A DNA stretch of 7,000 nucleotides from Lachnospiraceae bacterium (GCA_017483425.1 JAFUWM010000017.1:1-7000); one strand, 5' to 3'; positions 1 to 5,996 are shown, counted from the stretch's first letter. A program made the numbers and translations. The notes: generated by a model from the letters alone, not told the origin.

Positions 1-1016
1 ACAATTCCTGTTTTGGAACAAGCGGAACCGTCTCTGATGTGAAGATGGCATACGACAGGGTGGCAAGTAAACTTCCCACATCCATGCAGAAGGTTTATAT
101 CGAAAAGTATGGATCAGAGGATGACAAAAAGAAGATGGAAAGGCTGTGCCTACAAGTCATTGATACTTACCGGGAGCTTCTGTCGGAAAATGAATGGGCA
201 TCTGATGAGGTAAAAGAATATGCCATACATAAGCTTGACAAGATGGAGATTCACGCCGCATACCCTGACAAATTCAGGGACACATCAGGGATTGACATAT
301 CCGGATGCTCGCTGATAGAAGCCGACGAGGTCATTTCACGTATGGATCGTGATTACAACAGGAGTCTCATAGGAACACAAAGAGACAAAGAAATGTGGGC
401 GGAGGACAACAACATTCTTTCCTGCAATGCCTTTTATTTAAGAACGGACAATACGATAAATATGTTCATTGGCATGATGGGAGAGCCTTTCTACTCGGAT
501 GTCATGAGTACGGAGGAGCTGTATGCCTCTATAGGCGCCTTCTGGGTAGGGCATGAGATATCTCACGCCTTTGACAGTAACGGAGCACAGTTTGATGCGG
601 ATGGAAACTACAGAGACTGGTGGCCGGAAAAAGACAAGGAAGAGTTTAAAAGTCGTGTGCAAAAGATGGATAAATACCTGGACGGGCTCATAGCCTTTGG
701 CGACAGCCATTTCATCGGCTCCAATATTGATACCGAGATGGTGGCTGACATGACCGGACTTCAGTGTGGTCTTCGCATGGCTTCAAAGGTGGACGATTTT
801 GATTATGATAAGTTTTTCACAAAATATGCGCAGATGAATGCGGTCCTAAGCGTATACAGCAGTGAACTGACCATTCTTTTGCAGGATGAGCATCCGCTTG
901 ATTATTCAAGGACCAATGTTCCTGTGCAGCAGTTTGATGAATTTTATGAAACCTACGGCGTTAGCGAGGGAGACAATATGTACCTTGCGCCTAGCGACCG
1001 TCTGCTCGTGTGGTAG
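1..1016 (+). CDS. M13-family zinc metallopeptidase (PepO/neprilysin type), C-terminal part
   Basis: Zinc endopeptidase that cleaves peptides or small proteins. The frame is open from base 3 to the TAG at 1014-1016 with no start, so the gene begins upstream. About 337 codons are present, roughly half of the usual 630-700. Counting from the GTG codon at 39, an NAFY substrate-binding motif lies near residue 130. The zinc motif HEISH is at 172-176, followed by FDSNGAQFD and DWW. The third zinc ligand sits in EMVAD (E233, D237), about 60 residues later as in neprilysin. Near the C-terminus, DEHPLDYSR carries the His and Arg that stabilise the transition state and bind substrate, and the protein ends in the family's terminal Trp. 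No catalytic residue seems lost. Whether it is cytoplasmic or secreted cannot be judged without the N-terminus. No terminator hairpin is visible after the stop. Family assignment is firm; physiological substrate unknown. Confidence 0.93.
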   Translation, partial: NSCFGTSGTVSDVKMAYDRVASKLPTSMQKVYIEKYGSEDDKKKMERLCLQVIDTYRELLSENEWASDEVKEYAIHKLDKMEIHAAYPDKFRDTSGIDISGCSLIEADEVISRMDRDYNRSLIGTQRDKEMWAEDNNILSCNAFYLRTDNTINMFIGMMGEPFYSDVMSTEELYASIGAFWVGHEISHAFDSNGAQFDADGNYRDWWPEKDKEEFKSRVQKMDKYLDGLIAFGDSHFIGSNIDTEMVADMTGLQCGLRMASKVDDFDYDKFFTKYAQMNAVLSVYSSELTILLQDEHPLDYSRTNVPVQQFDEFYETYGVSEGDNMYLAPSDRLLVW

Positions 1017-1140
1017 CCGTTCTCAGGGGAAAGCTCATTTTACTCCTTTGCCCTATAATCCGCCCAGACACGCCCTCACCTTAACTACAAAATCGAATTA
1101 AACGTTGGAAATAATGGTAGTTTTTGGCAATGGTTATTTT

Positions 1141-1218
1141 GAAGAAATGGAATCGAATGCTTGAAACTTTGAAGAATCGGTATTAGAATGTGATTGTAAC
1201 AGCGAAGAAATGGAATCG
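1141..1218 (+). repeat. Pair of 15-bp direct repeats around the ATPase promoter
   Basis: GAAGAAATGGAATCG occurs exactly at 1141-1155 and 1204-1218, start to start 63 bp. Both copies are followed by three variable bases and GCT. A shortened relative, TTTGAAGAATCGG, lies between them at 1168-1180. The core AATCG also occurs at 1091, and AATCGAAT is shared by 1091-1098 and 1151-1158. The first full copy lies just upstream of the -35 hexamer at 1161, and the second lies in the predicted leader before the ribosome binding site. They could be operator sites or a decayed, internally repeated coding sequence. What is seen is the repetition; any function is inference. Confidence 0.6.
1161..1189 (+). 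promoter_or_regulatory. Predicted sigma-A-type promoter for the AAA/DUF4143 ATPase
   Basis: TTGAAA at 1161-1166 and TAGAAT at 1184-1189 each match the consensus hexamers at five of six positions and are separated by the ideal 17 bp. Transcription would start near 1196, leaving a leader of about 45 nt before the ATG at 1240. It is the only hexamer pair with good spacing that I found in the 1017-1239 spacer. Prediction by eye, not tested. Confidence 0.55.
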
Positions 1219-1239
1219 TTTGCTCTATAGAGGATCAAA

Positions 1240-2577
1240 ATGTTTAAAAGAAAAGCATTTGAAAAGTTGATGTACTGGAAAGAAAAGAAAGCTCCAAAAT
1301 ACTCCGTACTTTTGGAAGGAGCAAGACGTGTTGGAAAGTCTACGATAGCTGAAGAATTCGCAAAGCAGGAGTACAAGTCATATATAAAAGTTGACTTTGC
1401 AAACATTAAAAATGACGTTTTGGATACTTTTGATGATATTTCAAATTTGGATGTTTTCTTCCTTAGACTGCAGACGGTAACTGGTATCTCTTTGTATAAA
1501 AGAGAATCTGTGATCATTTTTGATGAAATACAGCTTCAGCCCAAGGTGCGACAGGCTATTAAATATCTGGTAGCGGACGGAAGATATGACTATATCGAGA
1601 CGGGATCACTGATAAGCATTAAGAAGAACGTCAAGAATATTGTTCTTCCTTCAGAGGAGATAAAGATTCCGATATACCCAATGGATTATGAGGAATTTAT
1701 GTGGGCTGCCGGGAATGATACATACTCAGTTTTAAGGGAATTGTACAAGAATGGAAAGCCGGTAGGTAATTCGTTAAATAGAAAACTGATGCGCGACTTC
1801 AGGATATATATGGCAGTAGGAGGAATGCCGCAGGCTGTAGAAGCATACGTGGAAGGGAAGAATTTTACTGAAATTGATGAGGTAAAAAGGGAAATCATAA
1901 ATCTCTATAAAGATGATTTCTTTAAGATGGATAATACAGGGCTTATTGGAAGAATGTATGATTCCGTTCCTACCCAGCTTGCAACGGATAAGAGAAGCTA
2001 TGTAATATCTTCGGCAACAGGTAAAAAGAAGATTGATAAAGATTTAGAGCGATTACATGATCTGTTAGATTCAAAGACCGTACTGGCTTGCTACAATGTT
2101 TTTAACCCAAGCGTTGCACTGTCTCAGACAAGGGATAATGATACTTTTAAGCTTTATTTGGCGGATACCGGATTATTTACTACCATGATTTTCGATTCAT
2201 CCGGGGAGACGGATGAAAACGTTTATGCAAAGTTATTAAGTGACTCGCTTCCGGCAGATTTGGGATACTTATATGAAAATGCGGTTGCGCAGGTGATAAC
2301 CGCTTCGGATAGACCGCTTTATTATCACACATGGGAAAAAGAGAATAGTTCTCATTACTACGAGGTTGATTTTCTTCTTACATCAAAAACCAAAATAGTT
2401 CCGATAGAAGTTAAATCATCCGGAATAGGTAAACACGAGTCAATAACCAGATTTAGCAAAAAGTACTCCAAACAGGTGGTAAAGCAGATTTTATTTTCTC
2501 AAAAGGATATTGGCAATGCAGATATGCTGAAGTTGTATCCGATATATATGTTGCCGTTTGTTTTAGAGGATTTGTAG
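1240..2577 (+). CDS. AAA-type ATPase with C-terminal DUF4143-like domain
   Basis: A 445-aa ATP-binding protein of the large AAA_14/DUF4143 family, common in anaerobic bacteria and archaea and of unknown biological role. Residues 1-20 match the family's usual lead-in. The P-loop GARRVGKST is at 27-35 (Lys33). Walker B is VIIFDE at 91-96, followed by IETGSL at 119-124 as the sensor-like strand. VGGMP at 193-197 is the typical entry to the DUF4143 part. Near the C-terminus, YEVDF (E375, D377) and IEVKSS (E390, K392) form a PD-(D/E)XK-like signature, so a nuclease fold is plausible though activity in this family is unproven. The start is set by AGAGGA at 1229-1234, five bases before the ATG. Length is normal and the frame intact. 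It stands alone, with no recognisable partner toxin or antitoxin. Hand-counted GC over four sampled 60-base lines is about 35%, against about 52% for the phosphodiesterase gene, which suggests acquisition. Confidence 0.9.
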   Translation: MFKRKAFEKLMYWKEKKAPKYSVLLEGARRVGKSTIAEEFAKQEYKSYIKVDFANIKNDVLDTFDDISNLDVFFLRLQTVTGISLYKRESVIIFDEIQLQPKVRQAIKYLVADGRYDYIETGSLISIKKNVKNIVLPSEEIKIPIYPMDYEEFMWAAGNDTYSVLRELYKNGKPVGNSLNRKLMRDFRIYMAVGGMPQAVEAYVEGKNFTEIDEVKREIINLYKDDFFKMDNTGLIGRMYDSVPTQLATDKRSYVISSATGKKKIDKDLERLHDLLDSKTVLACYNVFNPSVALSQTRDNDTFKLYLADTGLFTTMIFDSSGETDENVYAKLLSDSLPADLGYLYENAVAQVITASDRPLYYHTWEKENSSHYYEVDFLLTSKTKIVPIEVKSSGIGKHESITRFSKKYSKQVVKQILFSQKDIGNADMLKLYPIYMLPFVLEDL

Positions 2578-2684
2578 ATGCATGAATACTAATATTAAAC
2601 TGGACAATGAAACTGCAACACAATGTTGCGTTTGCTTTGCAAAATTGCCAAAATTATAGAATACTATCAGGAGGAGAGAAGATT

Positions 2685-3060
2685 ATGGGATTCAAGAAGG
2701 TACTTGTGGGGAGCGATAAGCATCAATCCGCTTAACTGGAAGAGGGACGATACTTATGCGTCCGCTGATGAGAACCTTGGTTCAAGATTCCAATACGACG
2801 AGGACGATGGTTCGCAGCTCTACAAGGTGACCACTCCCGGCGTGGCTGATGCGCAGGTCGATACGGAGAGGGGAGTCGTAATATGTACGAATAAAGACCT
2901 TCCATTTATGAAGGACGTTGGCAACGAGCAGTTTGCGACGCTTTTTGGACCCGAGAGCTACCACAATGGCGACTACCTTTTCTACTATGTAAACATTCAG
3001 GAGAACGTCGCAAACCGCATACACAACTACTTGCTAAGGCAGGAGATAGAGGCGGATTGA
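2685..3060 (+). pseudogene. Broken DUF3089 lipase-like gene: start region plus C-terminal fragment
   Basis: The frame at 2722-3060 encodes 112 residues that I recognise as the C-terminal end of DUF3089 (a secreted alpha/beta-hydrolase-like family). It begins INPLNWKRDDTYAS, continues through ENLGSRF, GVADAQVD and RGVVIC, and ends FGPESYHNGDYLFYYVNI, then NRIHNYL. The catalytic part with its nucleophile-elbow serine is absent; whole members are usually around 300 residues or more. A near-perfect ribosome binding site, AGGAGGAG at 2669-2676, stands eight bases before the ATG at 2685. That start reads MGFKKVLVG in another frame and stops at TAA 2733-2735 after 16 codons. The simplest reading is an internal, out-of-frame deletion that joined the first codons to the last third near 2708-2722. 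The fragment's frame is also open from an ATG at 2623, but that stretch reads through the ribosome binding site and looks non-coding. A short functional protein is possible but less likely. Confidence 0.7.
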
Positions 3061-3101
3061 TTCTAAAATAAAAGCCTAAAATATCTATAGTGTGATTTTG
3101 C

Positions 3102-3275
3102 GTGTTCCATAAGACGGATGACGTTGTAAGGCGGATATTTGCAAGTATACTTGCAGTATCCGCCGTATTATTCTCCGCACTTTTTACTACAAGGAAAAGA
3201 GCAGGGGCTTACGATGACCAATGTTTATTAAATAGCATTTCAGAGGTGATAACGATGGACGTTCTGTTCCTTTAG
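3102..3275 (+). CDS. Possible small membrane peptide (57 aa) or gene remnant, unrecognised
   Basis: A GTG-initiated frame of 57 codons that I do not recognise. It has a basic-flanked hydrophobic stretch, FASILAVSAVLFSALFTT at about residues 13-30, preceded by RR and followed by RKR, then a polar tail ending MDVLFL. One transmembrane helix or signal-peptide core is the natural reading. No convincing ribosome binding site precedes the GTG, and no other start lies nearby. The frame crosses the hairpin at 3130-3164. An internal in-frame ATG at 3255 has a good AGAGGTG site but leaves only six residues. It may equally be a relic of a larger gene or chance. The rest of the 3061-3410 gap holds the hairpin, the phosphodiesterase promoter and nothing else I can support. 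Confidence 0.25.
   Translation: MFHKTDDVVRRIFASILAVSAVLFSALFTTRKRAGAYDDQCLLNSISEVITMDVLFL
3130..3164. repeat. Strong 14-bp interrupted hairpin with 16-bp perfect palindrome core
   Basis: GGCGGATA at 3130-3137 pairs with TATCCGCC at 3157-3164. Inside it, TGCAAGTATACTTGCA at 3140-3155 is a perfect palindrome giving six more pairs around a TATA loop. Only TT against G is unpaired between the two stems. The downstream sequence is not an immediate T run; a TTTTT comes about 16 bases later. It could be a weak terminator for the broken DUF3089 unit, a dyad operator or an mRNA structure. Confidence 0.6.
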
Positions 3276-3310
3276 GAGCGATGCGATAACTTTTCCAAGT
3301 ATATTTATTT

Positions 3311-3339
3311 TTGACAGTAAAAATTTTTTATATAATAAT
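3311..3339 (+). promoter_or_regulatory. Predicted promoter of the membrane phosphodiesterase
   Basis: A perfect TTGACA at 3311-3316 is followed after 17 bp by AATAAT at 3334-3339. An overlapping perfect TATAAT at 3331-3336 has only 14-bp spacing, so the first -10 is preferred. The region is rich in A/T runs. Transcription would begin near 3346, which rules out the earliest in-frame TTG codon at 3339 as a start and supports the ATG at 3411. Confidence 0.6.
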
Positions 3340-3410
3340 TGACTTCGATAGATACCGTGGAAAGGGCAATAATATGGCTATCCGATAAGGTTTGTTGGAG
3401 CACTCGGCGG

Positions 3411-5321
3411 ATGATATATATGCTTAAGCGAAGAAGAGAAAAGGGAGATAGGGTACAGCAGGAGATAAGCTTCCCAAGGCTCGTCTTTCAGGCGTTGCCC
3501 GAGATGTGGACGTCGCAGTTCATATCAAAGACGACGCTTGTGTTCATGGTGTTTATATTCAGCAGGCTTTTGAGGCTTGTCGTGAGCACGAGGGCGGCGG
3601 CGATTACCACCTCTAATCTGGGAGATGTGCTTCTGGGGTGGCAAGGGATCGCACTCCTTGTGATGGCTGTTGCGTTCTCGCTTGTCTATACCGCGATGGA
3701 TCTTTTCTCGCAGATGCTGATAAGCGACGACATACTTAAAGGGGACAGGGTCGGCATAATCGAGAGCTTCAAGCGAGGCTTCAAGACTATACCGAAGCTA
3801 TTAAATCCTGCGGGCTTTTCAATCCTTGTCTATATCTTTATCGCCGTGCCGCTTGTCGGCATAGGTTTCACGGTCAGGATAACAAGGAATTTCCATATCC
3901 CCAATTTCATAATGAGCGTAATTACGGGAAGCACGCTATATTCTGTTCTATATCTGTTGGCGATATTTCTCCTGGCTTTGGCAGGGCTATTTTACATCTT
4001 CTCGACACATGCGATAGTGCTTAAGGGCATGGGGGCAAAGGAGGCAAAGAAATATTCCGTGCGCCTTATGAGGAAGAACTGGAAGAAGTTCCTAAAGAGC
4101 ATGATACTTGTACTGTTTGCCTGCTTCGCCGTAAGGATACTTGCAGCCATGATATTTGACGGTCTACCGACAGGAATATTGGAGAATGTCTATGACGACA
4201 TTCCAAGCGGATACGATATAGCCCCGATAGAGGAGATTGCAAGGACAGGGGAGCTTTCCGACATGGATGCCTATGTCTTAAAGAGCCGTGTGTTAAGCGC
4301 ATTTTTTACGATGGAAGGGAGTTATCTGGATTATGTCGTAAGGCTTCTTACATCCGCCTTTGTAATGCTCTATTTTACACGGCTTTTCCTGAGATTTGAC
4401 AGGGCGGAGACAGAGGATGATGCTTCTGATGAGGTCTTTTTGGAAAGGCCGAAGAGAAGCAGTTATTTCCTGAAAGTTGCCACGATGGTAGGGATAGCGG
4501 TGGCTCTGTTATTTGTTTCAATATATATAGGTCTGTTGTACGACGAACTCATGGATGGGGAGAAGGTTCCCGTAGTGGCTCACCGCTGCGGAGGCTTCCT
4601 TGCGTCGGAGAATTCCATAGACGGGCTGTATGCGGCCATAGAGCATGACTGCTACGGGAGCGAGACGGACGTGCAGAGGACGAAGGACGGCTTCTACGTG
4701 ATAAACCATGACGATACATTCAAGAGGCTTACGGGGGTCAATAAGGCTTCGCAGGACATGACGCTTGAGGAAGTGAAGCAGCTTAGGATACAGGATACTA
4801 CAGGCAGTGGGAAGCTGCTTGAGGTTCCGACACTTGACGAATTTCTTGATGTGACAAAGGATAATGACACACTTTTCATAGAGCTTAAGGGCAAGACCGC
4901 GGACAAGCAGATGGTGGATGATGTCGTGGACATAGTAAAGAAACATGACTGCGTGGATCAGGTTGTACTTATTTCTCTAAAATATGATGTGATCGACTAT
5001 GCGGAGAGTACCTATCCCGAGTTTGAAACGGGACTTCTCTTATTTGCGGGACTTGGGGAAATAGAGGATCTTAACTGCGACATACTTATCACCGAGGAGG
5101 AGATGACAAGCGTCGATCTGGTATCGAAGCTGCATGAGGCGGGAAAGAAATCCATGATATGGACGGTGAACGAGGAAGAAGACCTGTATAAATTCCTTGA
5201 CATGGACGTGGACGGTATCATTACCGATACCATAGAGCTTGCGGAGAACGTGCAGAAGCAGCTCGATAACAGGACGGAGGTGGAGGTCATAAAAGACAGT
5301 ATCGGAGATATTTGGAATTAG
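3411..5321 (+). CDS. Membrane-anchored glycerophosphodiester phosphodiesterase
   Basis: Hydrolyses glycerophosphodiesters to glycerol-3-phosphate and an alcohol, probably in membrane-lipid or envelope-polymer turnover. The 636-aa protein joins a multi-pass domain (like GPDPase_memb) to a C-terminal GDPD domain. Hydrophobic segments lie at about 41-58, 77-96, 136-154, 179-198, 229-248, 307-323 and 354-375. The basic start (KRRREK) and seven segments would place the enzyme outside the membrane, though segment six is weak. GDPD residues: AHRCGG with His391 and Arg392, ETD with E418 and D420, HDD with His433, IELK with E491, then MIWTVN and DGIITD near the end. The usual HRG glycine is Cys here. 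The ATG at 3411 is chosen because TTGGAG at 3395-3400 lies ten bases upstream and earlier in-frame GTG or TTG codons lack a site or lie in the promoter. ATG 3420 is an alternative. The gene has its own promoter and ends 109 bp before the glutaredoxin. Confidence 0.92.
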   Translation: MIYMLKRRREKGDRVQQEISFPRLVFQALPEMWTSQFISKTTLVFMVFIFSRLLRLVVSTRAAAITTSNLGDVLLGWQGIALLVMAVAFSLVYTAMDLFSQMLISDDILKGDRVGIIESFKRGFKTIPKLLNPAGFSILVYIFIAVPLVGIGFTVRITRNFHIPNFIMSVITGSTLYSVLYLLAIFLLALAGLFYIFSTHAIVLKGMGAKEAKKYSVRLMRKNWKKFLKSMILVLFACFAVRILAAMIFDGLPTGILENVYDDIPSGYDIAPIEEIARTGELSDMDAYVLKSRVLSAFFTMEGSYLDYVVRLLTSAFVMLYFTRLFLRFDRAETEDDASDEVFLERPKRSSYFLKVATMVGIAVALLFVSIYIGLLYDELMDGEKVPVVAHRCGGFLASENSIDGLYAAIEHDCYGSETDVQRTKDGFYVINHDDTFKRLTGVNKASQDMTLEEVKQLRIQDTTGSGKLLEVPTLDEFLDVTKDNDTLFIELKGKTADKQMVDDVVDIVKKHDCVDQVVLISLKYDVIDYAESTYPEFETGLLLFAGLGEIEDLNCDILITEEEMTSVDLVSKLHEAGKKSMIWTVNEEEDLYKFLDMDVDGIITDTIELAENVQKQLDNRTEVEVIKDSIGDIWN

Positions 5322-5381
5322 GGTCAATCAGAGATATATGCGGAGGATAGTTGACCTTTGGGTACAGACTTCCCTGATATA

Positions 5382-5390
5382 TGATACAAT
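5382..5390 (+). promoter_or_regulatory. Extended -10 promoter of the glutaredoxin gene
   Basis: TGATACAAT has the TGn extension plus a -10 hexamer (TACAAT) matching five of six positions. The base stretch 17 bp upstream is not a recognisable -35, as is common with extended -10 promoters. The start would be near 5397, so the longer frame beginning at ATG 5338 would lie mostly outside the transcript, supporting the ATG at 5431. Confidence 0.45.
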
Positions 5391-5430
5391 GAATTCCCTA
5401 AGGCGTTATATGTTTGGGAGGGAATTGCTT

Positions 5431-5673
5431 ATGGAATTGAAGTTATATATGTTTGAAACTTGTCCGTACTGCAGGAAAGTGATATCGGAAATAGAATCCA
5501 GCGGACGGACAGATATAGAGTTCCGTGACATAAGAAAAAACGAGGATTACAGACAGGAACTTATCAGAACCGGAGGAAAGCAGCAGGTTCCCTGCCTTTT
5601 CATAGAGGGTAAGCCGTTATATGAAAGTGATGATATCATTACGTGGCTTAAGGATAACCCTTGCATCTCGTGA
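5431..5673 (+). CDS. Glutaredoxin-like thiol oxidoreductase, 80 aa
   Basis: Small thioredoxin-fold protein that reduces disulfides or mixed disulfides in the cytoplasm. The first strand, MELKLYMF, leads to the active site ETCPYC with Cys11 and Cys14, the classical dithiol glutaredoxin motif. FRDI near residue 31 matches the second strand (usual YxxIDI region). QVPCLFI at 52-58 holds the cis-proline Pro54 before the third strand, here followed by a third cysteine, Cys55. YESDDIITWL at 64-73 is the usual glutathione-contacting C-terminal helix start. Length is normal for a bacterial glutaredoxin. An upstream in-frame ATG at 5338 would add 31 residues with no fold equivalent; GGAGG at 5417-5421, nine bases before ATG 5431, settles the start. 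Many Clostridia lack glutathione, so its electron donor may be thioredoxin reductase or another low-molecular-weight thiol; that is inference. Confidence 0.92.
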   Translation: MELKLYMFETCPYCRKVISEIESSGRTDIEFRDIRKNEDYRQELIRTGGKQQVPCLFIEGKPLYESDDIITWLKDNPCIS

Positions 5674-5706
5674 TAGGGGCGCACTAAGTAATCAAGACGT
5701 CCCCTA
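5674..5706 (+). terminator. Hairpin directly after the glutaredoxin stop
   Basis: TAGGGG at 5674-5679 pairs with CCCCTA at 5701-5706, and CG at 5680-5681 pairs with CG at 5698-5699 around one bulged T. The loop is 16 nt. The T-rich stretch TCTTTTATT begins about eight bases after the stem, so termination may be incomplete. It starts immediately after the TGA. Confidence 0.4.
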
Positions 5707-5725
5707 ACGACAATCTTTTATTGAA

Positions 5726-5754
5726 AATGACGGGCGTAACTACTGCCCGTCATT
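5726..5754. terminator. Perfect 10-bp stem-loop, probable terminator
   Basis: AATGACGGGC at 5726-5735 pairs perfectly with GCCCGTCATT at 5745-5754 around a nine-base loop. On the + strand the tail is ACTTTAT, a modest U tract. Second of two consecutive hairpins after the glutaredoxin gene, and the likely end of that transcript. Confidence 0.6.
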
Positions 5755-5767
5755 ACTTTATCCATAA

Positions 5768-5878
5768 GAAATCCCAAAGTCTGATTCAGTTATAGATTCC
5801 CATGTTATAGGTTTTGAAACACTTGGTGTAACGACATATGGTACTTTTGGAAAATGCTTTAATCCAACTGCTTTCTGA
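5768..5878 (+). other. Startless 36-codon open stretch, possible gene remnant
   Basis: Between a TAA at 5765-5767 and a TGA at 5876-5878 one frame reads 36 protein-like residues, including HVIGFETLGVTTYGTFGK and ending FNPTAF, with no ATG, GTG or TTG codon. It has the residue mix of a folded protein's end but I recognise no family. It may be a decayed C-terminal fragment or chance. Apart from this, the two hairpins and the ligase promoter, I see nothing in 5674-5996. Confidence 0.2.
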
Positions 5879-5949
5879 CAGCATATATTTCTGAGATGAT
5901 TTGGGGACTAACCTTATCAATGAAAATATGGCGTACTTGCCAGCATATA

Positions 5950-5958
5950 TGGTATAAT
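5950..5958 (+). promoter_or_regulatory. Extended -10 promoter of the AMP-binding ligase
   Basis: TGGTATAAT is a perfect TATAAT with a TGn extension. No good -35 hexamer lies 16-18 bp upstream. Transcription would start near 5965, giving a leader of about 32 nt before the ATG at 5997. Confidence 0.6.
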
Positions 5959-5996
5959 TAAAAGCCATTTAAACCGAACAGAAAGCGAGTTAAAAA

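Noticed and set aside
886..1101. 71-codon + strand frame overlapping the end of the M13 gene
   Set aside because: It overlaps the conserved C-terminus of the peptidase in another frame, shows no family features and has no ribosome site.
1240..2577. Defence or toxin-antitoxin system built on the DUF4143 ATPase
   Set aside because: No partner gene, CRISPR array, methylase or toxin is present nearby; the ATPase stands alone, so no system can be claimed.
1097..2600. ATTAAAC at 1097-1103 and 2594-2600 as a target-site duplication around the ATPase
   Set aside because: Seven AT-rich bases are easily shared by chance, and no terminal inverted repeats or transposase accompany them.
2615..2629. GCAACA/TGTTGC hairpin as terminator of the ATPase gene
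   Set aside because: The stem is only six pairs with a three-base loop and no T run follows; kept only as a weak possibility.
3339..3410. Phosphodiesterase start at TTG 3339
   Set aside because: The TTG lies in the predicted -10 region and has no ribosome site; ATG 3411 has one.
4066..5327. Several - strand frames of 78-142 codons within the phosphodiesterase gene
   Set aside because: They lie opposite a well-supported coding frame, lack recognisable domains and are antisense shadows.
5351..5385. TTGACC at 5351 as -35 for the glutaredoxin
   Set aside because: Spacing to the TATGAT or TACAAT hexamers is 23 or 28 bp, too long for a normal promoter.
5338..5430. 31-residue N-terminal extension of the glutaredoxin from ATG 5338
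   Set aside because: The fold begins at MELKLYMF, GGAGG fits ATG 5431, and the predicted promoter lies inside the extension.
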